DNA of 38,414 bases from an uncultured Arachnia sp. (GTDB taxonomy: Bacteria > Actinomycetota > Actinomycetes > Propionibacteriales > Propionibacteriaceae): assembly GCA_947493705.1 (NCBI GenBank), contig CANLSH010000031.1, forward strand, positions 1 to 38,414. Reading direction: 5' to 3'. The translations under genes and the position numbers were made by a program. Of this stretch, positions 34,639 to 38,414 are shown piece by piece. The notes under the pieces were generated by a model. The model searched no databases. It was not told where the DNA came from and saw nothing but the letters and a program-made list of their open reading frames with translations. How positions within the stretch are numbered: position 1 is the first letter of the stretch; each line of letters starts with the position of its first letter.

Positions 34639-35825
34639 GGAATCTCCTCGAAGAGGCTCATGGGAGCCTCCGGTCGGGCGGTGGTGGTGGCAGACGTCAG
34701 GTGTGCATCACGGTAGCGGGCGGCGGCCGGTGTCAGGATCCAGTCACCGGTGATCGCGACCTCCAGCAGGCCGGCGGTCACCAGCTTGTCCTGCGCTCGC
34801 TGCCGCACCGCGGCCGGTGACTCCTGCAACGCGACGGTCAACTGGGACCCACGATGTGTATGCAGATCCTTGGCGGTGTCATCCACGAGCTGGGATGCGC
34901 AGTGCCGGTACCCGGCAACGTCGGTGGCCCGGCACAGCGGCACGAGCGCATCGAGCATGGCGAGCGCCACCCAGGCGTCGGCCGTGGTGTCAGGAAAGGC
35001 GATGTTGGAGGCCCGGGCAAACTCGTTGTCATCGGGCAGCACGAGAATCCAGGCATCGGAGCGCACCTCCACCGTGCCCCCCGTCATCTCCTCCACCCGA
35101 TCCACCAGCTGGCTGCGCTGCCGCGTCAGGTACACGTGATCCTCCTCAGACAGCAGCCCCGGATACAGCGCAGGGGTCTCCACCACCTGCCGCAGTATCC
35201 GCTGGGATCGTGTGGCAGTGGGATCCGATACCTGCGGGTTCAGCGCCAGCTCGACGTTGCGGGTGTCCACCAGTTGGACCAGGGCGTCGCGGTGGATGAG
35301 GTAGCCGCCACCGATGCCGATTCCCTGTTGTTCCCAGCTCGTGAGAATCTCCTCGGTGAGGACCCGGCTCTCGAGAACCCCGTGGTCCTGCAACAGCCGG
35401 ACACCCTCCACCAGGCCCCGTCGGTGGGCGCGGACCTCCGGATCATAGGGGAGCAGCTCATGCACGGCGACGAATTGCCGGACCGCGTCGGAGATCTCCT
35501 GCAGGGTGATGGAATCGACGCGTTGATCCTCCAGGATTGCGGCGGTCACCAGTGCCAGGACCCGGGCTCGTCGGGATGGAGGGAACCCGTGGGGCATCGC
35601 GACGGTGCCGCCGAGCGGAATCCTGCGGAGACGGTAGGTCTGGTCCACGCGCACCAGGTGATAACCGAGCCGCTCAACCCAAGTGCTCAGCTCGCCCTCG
35701 TGACGGACCACGAGGGGGAACAGGGCCGGTGTTGCCCACGGAGTCACCTGTGGATGCTGCAGCAACCCCACGAACGCGGCCTGTTTGGCCTCGGTATCGG
35801 TGCGGGAGAAGGAGCCCATGCTCAT
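34635..35825 (-). CDS. DUF2398 (TIGR02678-type) protein, KITE-like partner of the SMC
   Basis: A 396-residue protein matching DUF2398: AKQAAFVGLLQHPQVTP, VRHEGELSTWVERLGYHLVR, RLRRIPLGG, FPPSRRARVLALVTAAILE and RRGLVEGVRLLQDHGVLE. The repeated winged-helix-like pattern and position correspond to JetB in Wadjet and MksE in MksBEFG, which bridge the SMC neck and kleisin. That role is an inference from gene order. ATG 35825 overlaps the DUF2397 stop (ATGA); ATG 35819 is an alternative two codons downstream. No catalytic motif is visible. Confidence 0.87.
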   Translation of the reverse strand: MSMGSFSRTDTEAKQAAFVGLLQHPQVTPWATPALFPLVVRHEGELSTWVERLGYHLVRVDQTYRLRRIPLGGTVAMPHGFPPSRRARVLALVTAAILEDQRVDSITLQEISDAVRQFVAVHELLPYDPEVRAHRRGLVEGVRLLQDHGVLESRVLTEEILTSWEQQGIGIGGGYLIHRDALVQLVDTRNVELALNPQVSDPTATRSQRILRQVVETPALYPGLLSEEDHVYLTRQRSQLVDRVEEMTGGTVEVRSDAWILVLPDDNEFARASNIAFPDTTADAWVALAMLDALVPLCRATDVAGYRHCASQLVDDTAKDLHTHRGSQLTVALQESPAAVRQRAQDKLVTAGLLEVAITGDWILTPAAARYRDAHLTSATTTARPEAPMSLFEEIP

Positions 35826-37354
35826 CGGCTGATCACCACCGACGCATCAGCCACGGCCAACCGGCCGTCGGGGGTCTCAATGACAGCGGTATCGGCGGTG
35901 GCCAGCGACTGGAGCTGCAATGTGAGACGGCCGTCCTGGCTCGTGCCCTTTCGAATCCCGTCCCGGGGAGGTGCTGCACGGGCGGCGGTCAACAGGGACA
36001 GAAACATCTCCGACTCATCCTCGCCCAGTGGTTGCCAGGATGAGAGCACGGTGCCGGAGCGTTCGATGAGAGCCGACTCGGCATCGACGAGCCGGGCGCG
36101 TCGGCGGGCGGCCTCCTGCCGGGCCCGGGCGCGCTGGCCCGAGGTGTCGACAATGCGGCTCGCACCGCCGGATAGGGAGCGCTGCCCCAGATGACGCAGG
36201 CGCCGGGACACCTCGGCAGGCGGGCTGTCCCAGATGGAGGTGCGCGCCGGTTGCGCCACGGCAGGCGATTCGAGCCGGAGATGGGATGAGCGATACAGCC
36301 CCGTCGCGGCGCCCCAGATCTGGTCCGCCTCGTGGTCGGTGGGGGCGTCGTCGATGGCGCGGGCGAGACGCAACAACTCAGCTCGCCGCGACACCGTGCC
36401 GCCCACGGCCAGCAACGTGCGGTGGCTGCGCAGGACCGGTGCCACGGCGTCGCGCATCTGCCGACGAAGCCTGCCCGCCTGTGGTGTGGGCCCGTCGAAC
36501 CACATGGTCAGCGTGACGACGGACTGCTGAAGCTCCTCGATGGTTTCGGCCACCGCATGTTCCGGCGCGGAGGCCTGCACGCGGGCCAACGCGAGGGCAC
36601 GCCACGTGTGAAGAGGTAGCGAGCGCAGTTCGGGGAGTCGTGCCCGGATGGTGCTGCTGTTGGCGTCAATCCCGGCGCCCCATGCCTCCACGTAGGCCAG
36701 GATCGTCTCCAGCATGCGGTGCACCTTCTCCTCGTCGGGGGTGCCGCCGAGTGCCGTGGCCAGCCGGGCCTGCCAGTCCGAGGCCGCGCGCGCCATGGCT
36801 TCGAGGGTGGTCTGGACCTGCGAGTACGCCGTCGACGCCGCGTCGTGGTCACCGGAGGACACGCCGGTGAGCGTGGCCTCGATTCGTTCTGCGAGGGTGG
36901 CGGCGGCCATCAGCACGGCGCTGGAGCCGGGGCCTCCCGCCAGCTCCATCTCTCTGACCGCCTTGTGGAGCAGGGCGCCGGTCTCGGTGAGTTGGTAGCG
37001 GGAACGGTTGCGCAGGAACTCGGCTTCGGTGTCCGCCCGGTCCTGCCACTCATGGCAGGTGCCCCAGGACACCAGCTGACGCAGACGAGCATCGACGTTC
37101 ATCTCCGAGAGGAGATCCTCAGCCCGCTCTGCTGGAAGCCGTCCCCGCACCAGCGCGACGAGGTCATCATGCCCGACGCCGGTGAGGGACTGGTCCAGTT
37201 CATCGGCGAGCACGTCGATGATGAGACGGTACTGCTTAGCGTTGGAGGAGGTGAGGTAGTTGGCAGCCTGGATCCCGCCCGGCAGCGACAGCAGCGCCCA
37301 CGCATCGGGGATCGGTGCCTCATCTGCGGATGGCTGTGCCCCAAGCTCGCTCAC
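35822..37354 (-). CDS. DUF2397 (TIGR02677-type) protein, kleisin-like partner of the SMC
   Basis: A 510-residue protein matching DUF2397: AANYLTSSNAKQYRLIIDVL near residue 30, LRQLVSWGTCHEWQDRADTE, FLRNRSRYQLTETGALLHKA, then a long helical region and a beta-rich C-terminus (SLATADTAVIETPDGRLAVA). N-terminal winged helix, helical middle and C-terminal winged element fit a MukF/JetA-type kleisin. GTG 37354 is used with GGAGGTGA upstream, the best ribosome binding site of the operon, and it is the first gene. The second gene overlaps its stop by four bases. Confidence 0.87.
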   Translation of the reverse strand: MSELGAQPSADEAPIPDAWALLSLPGGIQAANYLTSSNAKQYRLIIDVLADELDQSLTGVGHDDLVALVRGRLPAERAEDLLSEMNVDARLRQLVSWGTCHEWQDRADTEAEFLRNRSRYQLTETGALLHKAVREMELAGGPGSSAVLMAAATLAERIEATLTGVSSGDHDAASTAYSQVQTTLEAMARAASDWQARLATALGGTPDEEKVHRMLETILAYVEAWGAGIDANSSTIRARLPELRSLPLHTWRALALARVQASAPEHAVAETIEELQQSVVTLTMWFDGPTPQAGRLRRQMRDAVAPVLRSHRTLLAVGGTVSRRAELLRLARAIDDAPTDHEADQIWGAATGLYRSSHLRLESPAVAQPARTSIWDSPPAEVSRRLRHLGQRSLSGGASRIVDTSGQRARARQEAARRRARLVDAESALIERSGTVLSSWQPLGEDESEMFLSLLTAARAAPPRDGIRKGTSQDGRLTLQLQSLATADTAVIETPDGRLAVADASVVISR

Positions 37355-37718
37355 ACTTCACCTCCAGGGGAGTCCTCAGTGGAACGCTAGCCCATCGATT
37401 TGGGCGGCGGCGAACTCAGAGCGTGGCAGCGGGGGTGTGGCTTTCGCCGGTAGATGGCGGTGTTCCGGTCATCCTTGGTGGCAGATGTCGGCGGAACCAG
37501 TTGTAGGGCGTCGTCTGTGAGACCTCCATGAGATCGACGCGTTCGAGGATTGGCTGTGCGTACTCAGTCGAGTCGTTGTGAATCAAGGTTTTGTTCATCG
37601 CGTGTGCTGAGCGTGCTCGTGCTGCTGTCAAGGCTCTATAGATCCCTCTGCCGCGCCTCTCGGGTCGGGTGGCGCCGCCCCAGATGCCGGCGAATGTAAT
37701 CCGGGAACCGCTTATTAG
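37355..37718. other. Upstream region of the SMC operon
   Basis: A 364-base stretch between the operon and the SDR gene. It holds one weak small ORF (37416-37598) and otherwise no recognised gene, RNA or repeat. It must contain the operon promoter, but no convincing -35/-10 pair was found. The part beyond about 37540 looks less GC-rich than the operon, suggesting a boundary. Confidence 0.5.
37416..37598 (-). CDS. Possible small ORF upstream of the SMC operon
   Basis: A 60-residue frame starting MNKTLIHNDSTEYAQPILER and containing VSQTTPYNWFRRHLPPR. It ends 61 bases before the first operon gene on the same strand. No family is recognised, no good ribosome binding site precedes it, and codon use is mixed. 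It could be a small regulator with a helix-turn-helix-like segment, a leader peptide, the remnant of a transposed gene, or non-coding. Confidence 0.25.
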   Translation of the reverse strand: MNKTLIHNDSTEYAQPILERVDLMEVSQTTPYNWFRRHLPPRMTGTPPSTGESHTPAATL

Positions 37719-38414
37719 TCAGACTGGGATGCGGCCTCGTGGGAAGCCACCGTTGCTGTGCAAGAGTTGGCCGTTGATCCAACGACCCTGCTCGGAGAGC
37801 AGGAAGTGAATAAGGTTGGCTACATCGTGTGGCGTTCCTGCGGTTCCGTTGGGCTGTTGATCTATCAGGGCTCTCCGGATCTCGTCGGTCATCCATCCCG
37901 TGTCGATTGGCCCCGGGTTGATGACGTTGGCGCGGAGACCCGCGTCTGCGAGTTCGTGGGCGGAGGCAAGCACGAGACGGTCGAGCCCGCCTTTGGTGAC
38001 TCCATAGGGGATGTTTCCCACGGTGTGATCGCTGGTGAGGGCAATGACGGAGCCCCCTTGAGCTGGTAACTGGCGGGCGAAGGCGGCCAGCAGTAGCCAA
38101 GTTGCCCGGATGTTGACGGCGTAGTGACGATCAAAGCTCTCGATTGTCGTGTCGAGGATTGTTGAGTCGACGGACTCTGCGTGCGACATCACCAGAGCAT
38201 CGAGTGGACCGAGGTAATCCACGGCTTGGGCGATTACCGTCGCTGGCACGGCAGGATCTTCGAGATCGCCCGGCACCAGAATGACTCGACGGCCCTGGCC
38301 ACGGAGTTCGTCGGCGAGTTTCGCTGGATCATCTGGGTCCCCGCCCAAACCCAGCCGTTGATCGTATGGTTGCCAATACGACAAGGCGAGGTCCCACCCG
38401 TCGGCGGCAAGCCC
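37719..38414 (-). CDS. Short-chain dehydrogenase/reductase, 5' end beyond the window
   Basis: At least 232 residues of an SDR. The reading frame stays open to the right edge and continues GLAADGWDLALSYW, so the N-terminal Rossmann glycine motif lies outside. Visible are LVPGDLEDP, DALVMSHAE in place of NNAG, a serine block VIALTSDH, the catalytic pair YGVTK, and the C-terminal WINGQLLHSNGG typical of the 3-oxoacyl-ACP reductase-like group. The substrate is unknown. It points towards the SMC operon, 364 bases away. Confidence 0.88.
   Translation of the reverse strand, partial: GLAADGWDLALSYWQPYDQRLGLGGDPDDPAKLADELRGQGRRVILVPGDLEDPAVPATVIAQAVDYLGPLDALVMSHAESVDSTILDTTIESFDRHYAVNIRATWLLLAAFARQLPAQGGSVIALTSDHTVGNIPYGVTKGGLDRLVLASAHELADAGLRANVINPGPIDTGWMTDEIRRALIDQQPNGTAGTPHDVANLIHFLLSEQGRWINGQLLHSNGGFPRGRIPV

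Noticed and set aside
28881..37354. Calling the operon canonical Wadjet (JetABCD)
   Set aside because: The order and roles match, but the conserved blocks fit DUF2397, DUF2398 and DUF2399/DUF3323 and not DUF3375, DUF4194 and DUF2220, so it is called a parallel system.
37603..37631. TTGACA at 37626-37631 (minus strand) as the -35 of the SMC operon promoter
   Set aside because: No acceptable -10 hexamer lies 16-18 bases downstream.

Overview
The window is about 38.4 kb of high-GC DNA from a mycothiol-using actinobacterium. Evidence for this is a mycothiol synthase (mshD), a mycothione reductase (mtr), a MutT1-type Nudix-phosphatase fusion next to ppk, an atypical GlnR-like regulator next to mshD, and a histidine phosphatase/ResA/CcdA/ResB/CcsB cluster in the order I recall from mycobacteria (Rv0525-Rv0529). 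The group is perhaps Propionibacteriales, but that narrower placement is only an inference.

Layout. (1) 123-4649, plus strand: a tightly overlapped System II cytochrome c maturation operon. It is followed at 4660-6114 by an unusual fusion of a degenerate ECF-sigma-like region, one membrane helix, GerMN and Gmad2. (2) 6137-8352: a short-chain dehydrogenase divergent from mtr. (3) 8353-9604: an accessory patch with three copies of a palindromic repeat that separate an orphan FitA/VapB-type antitoxin, whose toxin is reduced to a start-codon stump, from a GNAT acetyltransferase. (4) 9605-18187, minus strand: glnR-like, mshD, ppk and mutT1, then a PHO-box-like direct repeat and the phosphate transporter pstSCAB. 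(5) 18300-28026: mostly housekeeping genes, namely an anchored glycan-binding-like protein, dtd, a nitrobindin, ygfZ, a BadF/NagK-type kinase, tpx, satD, a membrane protein with an HD-type hydrolase, two SRPBCC paralogues and typA. A perfect 22-bp-arm palindrome lies between satD and the membrane gene.

(6) 28881-37354, minus strand: the most notable locus. It is a DUF2397 - DUF2398 - SMC-like (TIGR02680) - DUF2399 operon. It parallels the Wadjet/JetABCD and MksBEFG plasmid-defence condensins in gene order and roles (kleisin-like, KITE-like, SMC ATPase, Toprim nuclease) but belongs to different protein families. Between the SMC gene and the Toprim gene lies an extra 137-codon reading frame. 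With it, all four junctions of the operon are exact 4-nt stop/start overlaps (ATGA, ATGA, GTGA, GTGA), so a fifth, unrecognised component is likely. The locus sits between a small membrane protein and a second SDR gene cut by the right edge, consistent with an accessory island.

No rRNA, tRNA, CRISPR array or intact insertion sequence was recognised. Family names are from memory of protein families; no searches were run.
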